Shown here: positions 1 through 7,914 of the stretch, piece after piece
How the letters are laid out: every line of letters begins with the position of its first letter
Numbering within the stretch: position 1 is the first letter of the stretch
Assembly: GCF_001613045.1 (NCBI RefSeq)
Contig: NZ_BDBP01000091.1
Location: 1-42,176 of the forward strand
Direction of reading: 5' to 3'
From: Nocardia lijiangensis NBRC 108240
GTDB lineage: Bacteria > Actinomycetota > Actinomycetes > Mycobacteriales > Mycobacteriaceae
DNA length: 42,176 bases
Notes under the pieces: model-generated
The model's database searches: none
What the model saw: only the letters and a program-made list of their open reading frames with translations
Told to the model about the DNA's origin: nothing
Made by a program: the position numbers and the translations under genes

Positions 1-538
1 CGCCGGCCTCCGCGACGAAGGTGCGCCCGAGCGCGGCCCGCAGCCCCCGCGTGATCGGCGCAGCCAGCGCCGCCAGGGTGGTGAGCTGGGTGGGGTCGAA
101 GGCGCGCGGGGACTTGCGCCAGAGCTCCAGCACGCCCCAGCATCCGTAACGGTCGCCGAATACCACGGTGGCGGTATCGAAGACGCCGAGGTCGCGTTGC
201 ACGTCGCGCCACACCCGCGAGCGTGCGGGATCGCCGCCGGTGGCGGTGCGCAAGGAGGTCGCCGCCGAGCCGCGTTCGAGCAGATCGCTCCAGCGGGTGA
301 CCTCGGTCAGGTAGCGCAACCGGATCAGCTCCGGCAGCCGTGACCAGCGCAGGCCGGGCAGGTCGGCCACGGGCGATGTCGCGATCCTGGTGACCGGGTC
401 GGTGAGCATGAAGACGTGCCCGTCGAAGGGGAGGGCTGCGCGGAGATCGGCGACAACCACTTCGCGCAGCCGCTTCGCCGTCTGTTCGGCTCGGCAGTGG
501 CGCTCGACGCGATCGAGGAGCTCTCGCGCACTGGGCAC
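1..538 (-). CDS. GAF-like sensor, probable LuxR-type regulator (C-terminus cut off by window edge)
   Basis: The reading frame is open from the GTG at 538 to the window edge (179 codons, no stop), so only the N-terminal part is present. It has an N-terminal helix (ARELLDRVERHCRAEQ), then a GAF-like fold with FDGHVFMLTDPVT near residue 40 and DRYGCWGVLELWRKSPRAF near 140. This layout is common in actinobacterial regulators that end in a LuxR helix-turn-helix, but that DNA-binding part lies outside the window and is inferred. The GTG start is supported by a TACACT -10 hexamer (complement of 545-550) whose transcription start would fall on the GTG, giving a leaderless mRNA; there is no Shine-Dalgarno. 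It is transcribed away from the methyltransferase. The ligand is unknown. Confidence 0.65.
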   Translation of the reverse strand, partial: MPSARELLDRVERHCRAEQTAKRLREVVVADLRAALPFDGHVFMLTDPVTRIATSPVADLPGLRWSRLPELIRLRYLTEVTRWSDLLERGSAATSLRTATGGDPARSRVWRDVQRDLGVFDTATVVFGDRYGCWGVLELWRKSPRAFDPTQLTTLAALAAPITRGLRAALGRTFVAEAG

Positions 539-649
539 CGGCCAAGTGTAGGGCGAAAACCCCGGGGTCTGGGATGTGTCCGCGTACCGGATCGGCGAAA
601 ACTTCCTGGCAGAGCCCTTTCGGGCGCTACGCCGACGACCCGGCCGGGG

Positions 650-1504
650 TCAGGAGCCCGGCTTCTCCGTCACGAAGATGGCCGTGCCGGGGAAGAGCTC
701 GCCGCGCAGCGGGCTCCACTGGCCCCATTCCCGGTCCAGCCACTCCGGCCAGTCGGGTTCGACAATGTCGCGCAGCACCAATCCCGCGGCGACGATCTCG
801 CGGACCCGATCGCCGATGGTGCGGTGGTGCTCGACGTAGGTCGCCGCGCCGTCGGCATCCACCTCTACATAAGGGGTGCGATCGAAGTAGGGGATGGACG
901 CGGTGAGGCCCGCCGGGCCGGGGTCGTCGGGGAAGATCCAGCGCATCGGATGATTCACCGAGAAGACCCAGCGTCCACCGGGCCGCAGCACCCTGGCCAC
1001 CTCACGCATCAGCAGCGCGGAATCGGCGACGAACGGCACCGCGCCGAACGCCGAGCAGGCCAGGTCGAAGGAGGCGTCCGCGAACGGCAGCGCCTCGGCT
1101 CCCGCTTGCACCAGCGGCACCCGCGGCCCGCCGCGCGCCATCGCGGCCAGCCCGCGCTCCAGCATCCCCATCGATAGGTCGAGGCCGACCGGCAGCGCGC
1201 CCTGCCCGGCCAGCCAGCGCGCGCAGGGTGCCGAGCCGCAGCCGATCTCCAGGACACGCTTGCCCGTCAGGTCCTCGCCGAGGAAGTGCATATCGCCCTC
1301 GTGCAGGCCCTCCGGGCACCAGACGAACTCGCCGCCGGGGGAGTCGACACCGAGGAAGTCGGCGTGTGTCTGGTGATACTGGTCGGCGTCGGCATCCCAC
1401 CAGCGCCTGCTCGCACGTTGACTGTCTGCCGAATCCAGCCGGGTTCGAGCGGTTCCGGAGGTTCCGAGCAGGGCGTTTGCATGGGCATGGCGATCTTCCG
1501 ACAC
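650..1504 (-). CDS. class I SAM-dependent methyltransferase
   Basis: A 284-aa methyltransferase of the Methyltransf_11/25 type. Motif I is VLEIGCGSAPCARWL near residue 85, followed by the acidic loop VGLDLSMGML, motif II/III around PFADASFDLACSAFGAVPF, and the post-III segment VLRPGGRWVFSVNHPMRW. The substrate cannot be read from the sequence. The open frame continues upstream, but GTG 1504 is preferred because a TAAGCT -10 (complement of 1512-1517) lies 7 nt before it, consistent with a leaderless transcript. A methyltransferase next to rpsA is a recalled arrangement in related actinobacteria. It is divergent from rpsA and shares with it a 314-bp intergenic region that holds the 8-bp repeat. 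Confidence 0.85.
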   Translation of the reverse strand: MSEDRHAHANALLGTSGTARTRLDSADSQRASRRWWDADADQYHQTHADFLGVDSPGGEFVWCPEGLHEGDMHFLGEDLTGKRVLEIGCGSAPCARWLAGQGALPVGLDLSMGMLERGLAAMARGGPRVPLVQAGAEALPFADASFDLACSAFGAVPFVADSALLMREVARVLRPGGRWVFSVNHPMRWIFPDDPGPAGLTASIPYFDRTPYVEVDADGAATYVEHHRTIGDRVREIVAAGLVLRDIVEPDWPEWLDREWGQWSPLRGELFPGTAIFVTEKPGS

Positions 1505-1615
1505 GCGCGTGAGCTTAGCGATCGCGGCACGCCGGAACCGCTCCGGCGTGGCGTGCAGACCGGTTTGCCCGTGCGGACCAAGGTCGCGTACGCTGAACCG
1601 CGCGAGTGTCTGCTG

Positions 1616-1679
1616 TACCGACGTACCGGTGTACCGAAGTAACGATCTACCGACGTATCTGCGTACTGAAATAACAGAG
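1616..1679. repeat. degenerate 8-bp tandem repeat, 8 units
   Basis: Eight consecutive 8-bp units, each beginning TA. Units 1 and 5 are TACCGACG; others include TACCGGTG, TACCGAAG and TAACGATC, and the last three are more diverged. The consensus is about TACCGAMG. The array lies in the gap between the divergent methyltransferase and rpsA (1505-1818). The rest of that gap has no convincing gene. GTACCGAAAGTTCC at about 1763 repeats part of the unit. Confidence 0.75.
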
Positions 1680-1818
1680 CGCCCGTGCTGAGTTTCACAA
1701 GTGGATGAGTGCGGTACGTTCCTCTGTGTCCGTCGTCGCATCGTCGCGGTGATTTCGCAGCGTACCGAAAGTTCCAATGTCCGCAACCGACCACAATCCG
1801 TCCGGAGCAAACCGACAC

Positions 1819-3285
1819 ATGCCCACCACCGTCACCTCGCCGCAGGTAGCCGTCAACGACATCGGCTCCGCCGAGGACTTCCTCGCCGCCATCGACGCCA
1901 CGATCAAGTACTTCAACGACGGCGATATCGTCGAAGGAACCATCGTCAAGGTCGACCGCGACGAGGTCCTGCTCGACATCGGTTACAAGACCGAAGGCGT
2001 CATCCCCTCCCGCGAGCTCTCCATCAAGCACGATGTCGACCCGAACGAGGTCGTTTCCGTGGGCGATGAGGTCGAGGCCCTCGTTCTCACCAAGGAGGAC
2101 AAGGAAGGCCGCCTGATCCTGTCGAAGAAGCGGGCGCAGTACGAGCGTGCGTGGGGCACCATCGAGGAGCTCAAGGAGAAGGACGAGGCCGTCAAGGGCA
2201 CCGTCATCGAGGTCGTCAAGGGCGGCCTGATCCTCGACATCGGCCTGCGCGGCTTCCTGCCCGCCTCGCTCGTCGAGATGCGTCGCGTCCGCGACCTCCA
2301 GCCGTACGTCGGCAAGGAGATCGAGGCCAAGATCATCGAGCTGGACAAGAACCGCAACAATGTGGTCCTGTCCCGCCGCGCCTGGCTGGAGCAGACCCAG
2401 TCCGAGGTGCGCTCCGAGTTCCTGCACCAGCTGCAGAAGGGCCAGGTCCGCAAGGGTGTGGTCTCCTCGATCGTCAACTTCGGCGCCTTCGTCGATCTGG
2501 GCGGCGTGGACGGTCTGGTGCACGTCTCCGAGCTGTCCTGGAAGCACATCGACCACCCGTCCGAGGTCGTCGAGGTCGGCAACGAGGTCACCGTCGAGGT
2601 TCTCGACGTCGACCTGGACCGCGAGCGTGTCTCGCTGTCGCTCAAGGCGACCCAGGAAGACCCGTGGCGTCAGTTCGCCCGCACCCACGCGATCGGCCAG
2701 ATCGTGCCGGGCAAGGTCACCAAGCTGGTTCCGTTCGGTGCGTTCGTGCGCGTCGAAGAGGGCATCGAGGGCCTGGTGCACATCTCCGAGCTGGCCGAGC
2801 GCCACGTCGAGGTCCCGGACCAGGTCGTTGCCGTCGGCGACGACGCGATGGTCAAGGTCATCGACATCGACCTGGAGCGTCGCCGGATCTCGCTGTCGCT
2901 GAAGCAGGCGAACGAGGACTACCACGCCGAGTTCGACCCGTCGAAGTACGGCATGGCCGACAGCTACGACGAGCAGGGCAACTACATCTTCCCCGAGGGC
3001 TTCGACCCCGAGACCAACGAATGGCTCGAGGGCTTCGACAAGCAGCGCGAGGAGTGGGAAGGCCGCTACGCCGAGGCGGAGCGTCGCCACAAGATGCACA
3101 CCGCGCAGATGGAGAAGATGGCGGCCGACGCCGCGGCCGAGGCCGCGAACGGCGGCGGCGCGTCGAACTACTCCTCCGAGAGCGGTTCGCAGTCCTCCTC
3201 CAGCCAGGCCGAGTCCGCCGGCGGTTCGCTGGCCAGCGACGCCCAGCTGGCGGCTCTGCGGGAGAAGCTCTCCGGCAACGCCTGA
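1819..3285 (+). CDS. rpsA: 30S ribosomal protein S1
   Basis: A 488-aa ribosomal protein S1 that binds mRNA on the 30S subunit. Four S1 (OB-fold) repeats lie at about residues 36-105, 123-190, 208-277 and 294-363, with typical cores such as GTIVKVDRDEVLLDIGYKTEG and GVVSSIVNFGAFVDLGGVDG. After the last repeat come an acidic region (EGFDKQREEWEGRYAEAE) and a Ser/Gly-rich tail ending in AALREKLSGNA, typical of actinobacterial S1. The ATG at 1819 matches the mycobacterial N-terminus (TVTSPQVAVNDIGS). An in-frame upstream ATG at 1777 would add 14 unconserved residues. As in M. tuberculosis, coaE lies downstream, but here about 8 kb of accessory genes separate them. Confidence 0.97.
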   Translation: MPTTVTSPQVAVNDIGSAEDFLAAIDATIKYFNDGDIVEGTIVKVDRDEVLLDIGYKTEGVIPSRELSIKHDVDPNEVVSVGDEVEALVLTKEDKEGRLILSKKRAQYERAWGTIEELKEKDEAVKGTVIEVVKGGLILDIGLRGFLPASLVEMRRVRDLQPYVGKEIEAKIIELDKNRNNVVLSRRAWLEQTQSEVRSEFLHQLQKGQVRKGVVSSIVNFGAFVDLGGVDGLVHVSELSWKHIDHPSEVVEVGNEVTVEVLDVDLDRERVSLSLKATQEDPWRQFARTHAIGQIVPGKVTKLVPFGAFVRVEEGIEGLVHISELAERHVEVPDQVVAVGDDAMVKVIDIDLERRRISLSLKQANEDYHAEFDPSKYGMADSYDEQGNYIFPEGFDPETNEWLEGFDKQREEWEGRYAEAERRHKMHTAQMEKMAADAAAEAANGGGASNYSSESGSQSSSSQAESAGGSLASDAQLAALREKLSGNA

Positions 3286-3301
3286 TTCGGGTAGAGCACA
3301 A

Positions 3302-3337
3302 GCGAAGGCCCCGGTCCTCATGGACCGGGGCCTTCGC
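3302..3337 (+). terminator. rpsA terminator hairpin
   Basis: A perfect 16-bp inverted repeat (GCGAAGGCCCCGGTCC and its complement) with a TCAT loop starts 16 nt after the rpsA stop and is followed by CCTTTCC. It lies between convergent genes and may serve both. Confidence 0.9.
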
Positions 3338-3369
3338 CCTTTCCTCGGCGGCTGACGGCCGCGTGTGGC

Positions 3370-4050
3370 TCACGCCGCGGCGACGGTGAATCGGCGCTGC
3401 GGGAATCGGGGGTTCTCGGCTTCGTCGAGCAGCGCGACAGCCAGGTCCTCGGCGGAGATGTCGGCGTCGGCGGTCAAGAGCTGGTCGCCGCCGAGGCGGT
3501 AGTGGCCCGTGCGGGCGCCGGGCTGGATCAGGCCCGACGACGGGCTCAGGTAGGTCCAATTGCGGTTGGACAGGCGGTAGACGTTCAGCGCGTCCCGCAG
3601 CGCGAGCACCACGTCGCGGTATTCCGCGGGTACGCCGAGGTCCTCGGTGAGGATGCGCGTGAATTCCGTTCCGGTGTCGACGAGTTGGCGGCCCGGTGCG
3701 ACCTCGAGGCTGCCTCCGCCGCCGACCGCGAGGAGCCGGACATCGGGGTGCCGTTCCAGCGCGCCCACCATGGCGTGCGCGCCCGTGACGAAGGCGCCGG
3801 CGTTGGCGATGGTGTCGGCGATGCCGTGCCCGGCGTTCACCGCGCTGATCACCACGTCCAGATCCGCGATTGCCTCGGCGATGCTCACGGTGTCGAGCCA
3901 GTCCGCCACCGCCCAGCGCACCTCGCCCCTGTCGGCGGGGAAGCGGGCGGAGTCCCGCGCGAAGGCGGTCACCTCGTGTCCGCGCCCCCGCGCCTCCTGC
4001 ACCACCCGGCCGCCGATGACGCCGCTCGCGCCGAAAACTCCGATCCGCAC
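3370..4050 (-). CDS. NAD(P)H-binding atypical SDR-type oxidoreductase
   Basis: A 226-aa protein of the NAD(P)H-binding (NmrA/YwnB-like) atypical SDR group. The N-terminal Rossmann motif is GVFGASGVIGGRVV (GxxGxxG), followed by VTAFARDSARF and VVISAVNAGHG. The sequence NWTYLSPSSGLIQPGARTGHYR near residue 165 is typical of the family's substrate side. The substrate is unknown. The start is GTG 4050 (MRIGVFG), with GAGGAG about 9 nt upstream. It diverges from the TetR gene at 4141 across about 90 bp, the usual layout for a reductase controlled by its neighbouring repressor. Confidence 0.85.
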   Translation of the reverse strand: MRIGVFGASGVIGGRVVQEARGRGHEVTAFARDSARFPADRGEVRWAVADWLDTVSIAEAIADLDVVISAVNAGHGIADTIANAGAFVTGAHAMVGALERHPDVRLLAVGGGGSLEVAPGRQLVDTGTEFTRILTEDLGVPAEYRDVVLALRDALNVYRLSNRNWTYLSPSSGLIQPGARTGHYRLGGDQLLTADADISAEDLAVALLDEAENPRFPQRRFTVAAA

Positions 4051-4107
4051 GACAATCGCTCCTCTATACGCAGTTCATTTACTACACACCGTTCAGTGAC
4101 GACACGG

Positions 4108-4115
4108 CTGATAGT
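4108..4115. promoter_or_regulatory. possible TetR half-site in the divergent promoter region
   Basis: CTGATAGT in the 4051-4140 intergenic region is identical to one arm of the palindromic operator in front of the MMPL gene (7716-7736). The matching second arm is missing here; AGTCAAAC follows. A TAGAGT -10 candidate lies at 4128-4133. Assignment as an operator is tentative. Confidence 0.35.
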
Positions 4116-4140
4116 AGTCAAACGCTGTAGAGTGTCAACC

Positions 4141-4839
4141 GTGGTCGAGGTGCAGAGCCGACGGGAACGATTGCGCGCGGAGGCGACGGAGGAGATCAAA
4201 ACGATCGCGCTGCGGCTGCTCGCCGAGGGCGGTCCGGACGCGATCGCGCTGCGTGCCATCGCGCGCGAGATGGGCATGACCGCGGGCGCGCTGTACGGCT
4301 ATTTCGCCACCCGCGACGAGCTGATCACCACTCTCATCTCCGACGTCTACACCGGACTGATCGACCGGGTGGAGGCCGCGCGGGACGCGGTGCCCGAGAA
4401 CGACCCCGGCGGGCGCATAGTCGCGTGGGGCGAGGCCGTCCGGGAATGGGCCGTCGCGAATCCCGAAGGGTTCCGGTTGATCTACGGCGACCCGGTGCCC
4501 GGCTACCAGCCGCCGCCGGAAGGTCCGGCGCGCGAGGCGGAGATGCGCGCCTGCGACGGACTCGTCGGCCTCGCCGCCGCCGCGTGGCCGCGCGCCGCCG
4601 CGACGCAATCCCTCGGGGATTCGACATGGTCGGACTTCGACCCCGGCCTGGTCGAGCACGTGCGCGCCGACTTCCCCGGCTTGCCGCCCGCCGCGCTGGC
4701 CCTGGCGTTGCGCATGTGGGGGCGCATGCACGGTCCGATCGCGCTCGAGGTGTACGGCCACCTGCGCCCCCAATCGCAGGATCCGGCAAAGCTTTTCCGC
4801 ATCGAGATGCTCGATCTGGTGCGGGCGGTGGGCCTGTGA
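4141..4839 (+). CDS. TetR-family transcriptional regulator (first of two)
   Basis: A 232-aa TetR-type repressor. The N-terminal helix-turn-helix is at about residues 15-60 (ALRAIAREMGMTAGALYGYFATRDELI). The C-terminal ligand domain contains FRLIYGDPVPGYQPP and LRMWGRMHGPIALEVYGHL, a WHG-type pattern seen in actinobacterial TetR proteins. Two GTG codons compete: 4132 and 4141. GTG 4141 is chosen because a TAGAGT -10 at 4128-4133 would overlap the first one and place the transcript start at about 4140 (leaderless). The gene diverges from the SDR reductase, its probable target, and overlaps the next tetR gene by 4 nt (GTGA), indicating translational coupling. Confidence 0.85.
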   Translation: MVEVQSRRERLRAEATEEIKTIALRLLAEGGPDAIALRAIAREMGMTAGALYGYFATRDELITTLISDVYTGLIDRVEAARDAVPENDPGGRIVAWGEAVREWAVANPEGFRLIYGDPVPGYQPPPEGPAREAEMRACDGLVGLAAAAWPRAAATQSLGDSTWSDFDPGLVEHVRADFPGLPPAALALALRMWGRMHGPIALEVYGHLRPQSQDPAKLFRIEMLDLVRAVGL

Positions 4840-5471
4840 CGGCCGCTGCCCATCGCCGGATTCCCGCCACCGTGTGGGAGCGCAGGAAGATCGAGGCCAT
4901 GAGCCGGATCCAGCGGGTGGCGCTGGATCTGTTCGACGAGTACGGATATCGCGAGGTGACCGTCGAACGGGTGGCCGCCGCGGCCGGGGTGTCGCCGAGT
5001 TCCGTCTACCGCTACTTCGGCACCAAGGAGATGCTCGTCCTCTACGACGAGGCGGACCCGCAGCTGCTCGACGTGCTGCGCACCGCGGGCGACGGCGAAA
5101 CCCTCGATCCCGCAGCGCTTCTCGCGGTGGCGCGCCCCCTGGTTCCGGTGATGGTCGCCGCCCTGCTCACCGAGGATTCCGAGCGCCGCATCGCGCGGCG
5201 GCTGCGGTACGTGCACGCGTTCCCCGAGGTGCGCGACGGTCAGACCCGGCAGATGCGCGAGCTGGAGGAACAGTTCGGCCTGCTGTTCGCCGAGCGCTGC
5301 GGGCGCGATCCCAACGACCTCCAGGTCCGGATGGCCGCGTCCACCGCGATCTGGGGCGGGGTGGCGGCCCTGGACCACTGGGCGGGAAGGGGTTTCGCCG
5401 GACGGCTGAGCGAGATCTACACCGCGACGGTGGAAGCGATCATCGACGCGCTGGCAGCGATCGTTCGCTGA
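4836..5471 (+). CDS. TetR-family transcriptional regulator (second, coupled)
   Basis: A 211-aa TetR-family protein. The HTH is at about residues 30-75 (VTVERVAAAAGVSPSSVYRYFGTKEMLV), followed by an alpha-helical C-terminal domain of unclear ligand. GTG 4836 overlaps the upstream tetR stop as GTGA. Its 3' end overlaps the convergent MMPL gene tail-to-tail by 32 bp (5440-5471). A TetR gene beside an MMPL/RND exporter that has a palindromic operator suggests this protein represses the transporter. Which of the two tandem regulators binds that palindrome cannot be told from sequence. Confidence 0.87.
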   Translation: MTAAAHRRIPATVWERRKIEAMSRIQRVALDLFDEYGYREVTVERVAAAAGVSPSSVYRYFGTKEMLVLYDEADPQLLDVLRTAGDGETLDPAALLAVARPLVPVMVAALLTEDSERRIARRLRYVHAFPEVRDGQTRQMRELEEQFGLLFAERCGRDPNDLQVRMAASTAIWGGVAALDHWAGRGFAGRLSEIYTATVEAIIDALAAIVR

Positions 5472-7695
5472 CGCGGGCGTCCGCGGTCCTGCCCGGCCAC
5501 CGCGGCAGCCACCAGTTCCACCGGCCGAACAACCGCATGAAGGCGGGCACCAGGATCAGTCGCACGACGAGTGCGTCGATGGTGATGGCAACCGCGAGCG
5601 CGAACCCGATCTGCTTCAGCTCCAACACTTCCGCGGTCACGAAGCTGGCGAACACGGCGACCATGATGGCCGCGGCGGCGGTGATCGGGCGAGCGGTGCG
5701 CTGCAAGCCCTCGGCGACCGCGGCGGCGTTGTCCCGGTCGCGGTCCCACGCCTCCTTCATGCGCCGGATGAGGAACACCTCGTAGTCCATCGAGAGGCCG
5801 AAGAGCACCGCGAACACCAGCATCGGCAGATACACCTGCAGGAACCCGGTGCTCTGGAAGCCGAGCACGGATTCGCCGATGCCGTCCTGGAATACGGCCA
5901 CGGTGATGCCCAGCGCCGCGCCGGTGGCCAGCAGATTGAGCAGAATCGCCTTGACCGCGAGCACGATGCTGCGAAACGCCAGGATCAGGAAGGCCAGCGA
6001 GACCGTGAGCACCAGGGCGATCACCCAGGGGAAGCGGTCGGTGATCCGTTCGGAGACCTCGGCGAAGGTCGCGGGTGTGCCGCCGACGCGCACCTCGGCG
6101 CCCTCGACTTCTGTTGCGCGGGACTGGATCTCGTCGGTGAGCTCGGCGACAGCGGTGGAGTCGAATGCCTCCTTCGGCACGACCGCGATCATGATGCGCC
6201 CCGCGGACTGCTGGGGCAGCACCGTCGCGACGCGCGGGTCGCGGGAGAGTTCGCCGGCGAACGCGTGCACCTCCGACTGCGCCGCGCTCAGCAGGGGTTC
6301 GTCGCCGGGCCCGGTGGCGAGCACCGAGATCGGGGCGAGGAGGCCGGGGCCGAAGTTGTCCCGCACCAGGCGGGTCGCCTCGCCGCTCGGCCGGTCGCCG
6401 AGCGAATCGAGACCCATGTCGATGCCGTACCGGATGCCGGTGATCGGTGCGGCGGCCACGGCGAGCACGGCGACGCCGATCAAGCCGAACACCACCGGCC
6501 TGCGCATGACGAGATGGGCCCAGCGCGCCCACGCATTCGACGGCGCGGTCGAGCGGGTCTCCGCGGGACGTAACCGCGCGGGCAATGCCCCGCGGTTCAC
6601 GGCGGGTCCGAGGGTCGCCAGCAGCGCGGGCAGCAGCGTGACGGCCGCGCCGAGCGTGGCGAGCACCGCCGTCACCACGCCGATGGCGACGCCGTCGAGC
6701 ATCGGCAGGCCGACCACGGCCAGTGAACACAGCGAGATCAGCACGATGAGGCCGGAGGCGAGTACGGTGCGTCCGGTGGTGTCCAGTGCGACGGCGACCG
6801 CGCGGTCGATCTCCGCGCGCGCCGAACGGTTGCGCACCCCGTGCCGGGTCAGCTCCTCGTTGAATCGGCTGACGATGAACATGGCGTAGTCGATCGCGGT
6901 GCCGGTGGCGATCATGGTGGCGACGGAGAGCACCAGCGAGTCGAAGGTCAGGAAGGCCGTCAGGCCGAACAGTCCGCCGACGGCGGCGGCGATGCCCGCG
7001 GCGGTCACCGTGATCGGCAGGGTCGCCGCGGTCAGCGCGCCCAGTGCGAGAATCAGCACGGCGGCCGCCACGGGCAGACCGATCGCTTCCGCGCGCTGCA
7101 TGTCGGCGGTTTCGATGATCATGAGATCGGCTTGCACCGCGCTGTATCCGGTGACCGTGACCCGGATGTCGTCGTCGGAGATCGCGGTGACGGCCGACTG
7201 CAACCGGGTGGCGACGGCCACCCGCTCGGACATTCCGCCGTCGAGGCCGACGATGCCGAGCGCGGTGTGCCGGTCGGGGGAGATCTGCGTCGCGGCATTG
7301 CCCTGGAACGGTCCGAGCGCACCGGTGACGCCCTCGGTCTCGCGCGCGGCGACCAGCGCCCGATCGAGAGCGGCACGGAACTCGGGGGCGTCGGCGGTGA
7401 ACCGCGGGGAGTGGACGACCAGCAGGTCCTGTTCCGCGCCGAATTGCGTGAAGTGTTGTGCCGCAAGGCGATCGACCTCGCTGGACGCCGAGCCCGGCAC
7501 CGTGTAGTCGGGCGCGCCGAGCCGGTCGTGCAGCAGGGGGTAGGCGGCGGCGCCGAGGATCACGAGCAGCAGCCAGACGCCGAGGACGATCCTGCGGTAC
7601 CGGGCCATGATCGCGCCCCAGCGACCGAGCGTGCGCAGGCGAGACGGCGGGACAGGGCGGTGGTCGCGCTCCTTGGTCAGGGTCGGTAGCGACAT
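5440..7695 (-). CDS. MMPL/RND-family transporter
   Basis: A 751-aa membrane protein of the MMPL branch of the RND superfamily. The first membrane segment is near residue 35 (IVLGVWLLLVILGAAAYPLL), a large extracellular loop follows, then TM clusters at about 185-370 and 530-720. Each cluster carries the conserved Asp-Tyr pair of proton-driven MmpL proteins: GTAIDYAMFIVSRFNEE and GLSMDYEVFLIRRMKEA. Such proteins export lipids, siderophores or drugs; no lipid-synthesis partner is nearby, so the substrate is open. ATG 7695 is chosen over the frame's upstream codons because GGAGGGG sits directly before it. A 21-bp perfect palindrome 21 bp upstream is a likely repressor operator. Confidence 0.9.
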   Translation of the reverse strand: MSLPTLTKERDHRPVPPSRLRTLGRWGAIMARYRRIVLGVWLLLVILGAAAYPLLHDRLGAPDYTVPGSASSEVDRLAAQHFTQFGAEQDLLVVHSPRFTADAPEFRAALDRALVAARETEGVTGALGPFQGNAATQISPDRHTALGIVGLDGGMSERVAVATRLQSAVTAISDDDIRVTVTGYSAVQADLMIIETADMQRAEAIGLPVAAAVLILALGALTAATLPITVTAAGIAAAVGGLFGLTAFLTFDSLVLSVATMIATGTAIDYAMFIVSRFNEELTRHGVRNRSARAEIDRAVAVALDTTGRTVLASGLIVLISLCSLAVVGLPMLDGVAIGVVTAVLATLGAAVTLLPALLATLGPAVNRGALPARLRPAETRSTAPSNAWARWAHLVMRRPVVFGLIGVAVLAVAAAPITGIRYGIDMGLDSLGDRPSGEATRLVRDNFGPGLLAPISVLATGPGDEPLLSAAQSEVHAFAGELSRDPRVATVLPQQSAGRIMIAVVPKEAFDSTAVAELTDEIQSRATEVEGAEVRVGGTPATFAEVSERITDRFPWVIALVLTVSLAFLILAFRSIVLAVKAILLNLLATGAALGITVAVFQDGIGESVLGFQSTGFLQVYLPMLVFAVLFGLSMDYEVFLIRRMKEAWDRDRDNAAAVAEGLQRTARPITAAAAIMVAVFASFVTAEVLELKQIGFALAVAITIDALVVRLILVPAFMRLFGRWNWWLPRWPGRTADARVSERSLPARR

Positions 7696-7715
7696 GTCCC
7701 CTCCGTGTTGGAAGT

Positions 7716-7736
7716 ATCTGATAGTCACTATCAGAT
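7716..7736. promoter_or_regulatory. 21-bp palindromic operator of the MMPL gene
   Basis: A perfect inverted repeat: 10-bp arms (ATCTGATAGT and its complement) around a central C. It lies upstream of the MMPL ribosome-binding site and overlaps the place expected for its -10 element. The size and position fit a TetR operator. Confidence 0.75.
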
Positions 7737-7877
7737 TTGTTACGCAAGCCTAGGCGGCCCGCGACACTCTCTGCAAGTGACTGTCAGGTATGGCGAGGGT
7801 CACATCGCTAACCGATGTCGGCTTCTCGTGCCCTACGAGTTCGATCACAGCGGAATACTCTGCTCGGGCGAAAGCCG

Positions 7878-7906
7878 TTGGGGGCGGCGGTATTCGCCGG
7901 TAGTGT
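7878..7906 (+). promoter_or_regulatory. promoter of the SPFH gene (leaderless)
   Basis: TTGGGG (7878-7883), a 17-nt spacer and TAGTGT (7901-7906) form a plausible vegetative promoter. The transcription start would fall at about 7913-7915, on the ATG itself, and no Shine-Dalgarno is present. Confidence 0.5.
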
Positions 7907-7914
7907 GCCCGGCC

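Noticed and set aside
1267..3321. A 684-codon frame antisense to rpsA
   Set aside because: It is the mirror of rpsA codons (Val/Asp/Leu repeats), a common artefact of high-GC genes; rpsA itself is certain.
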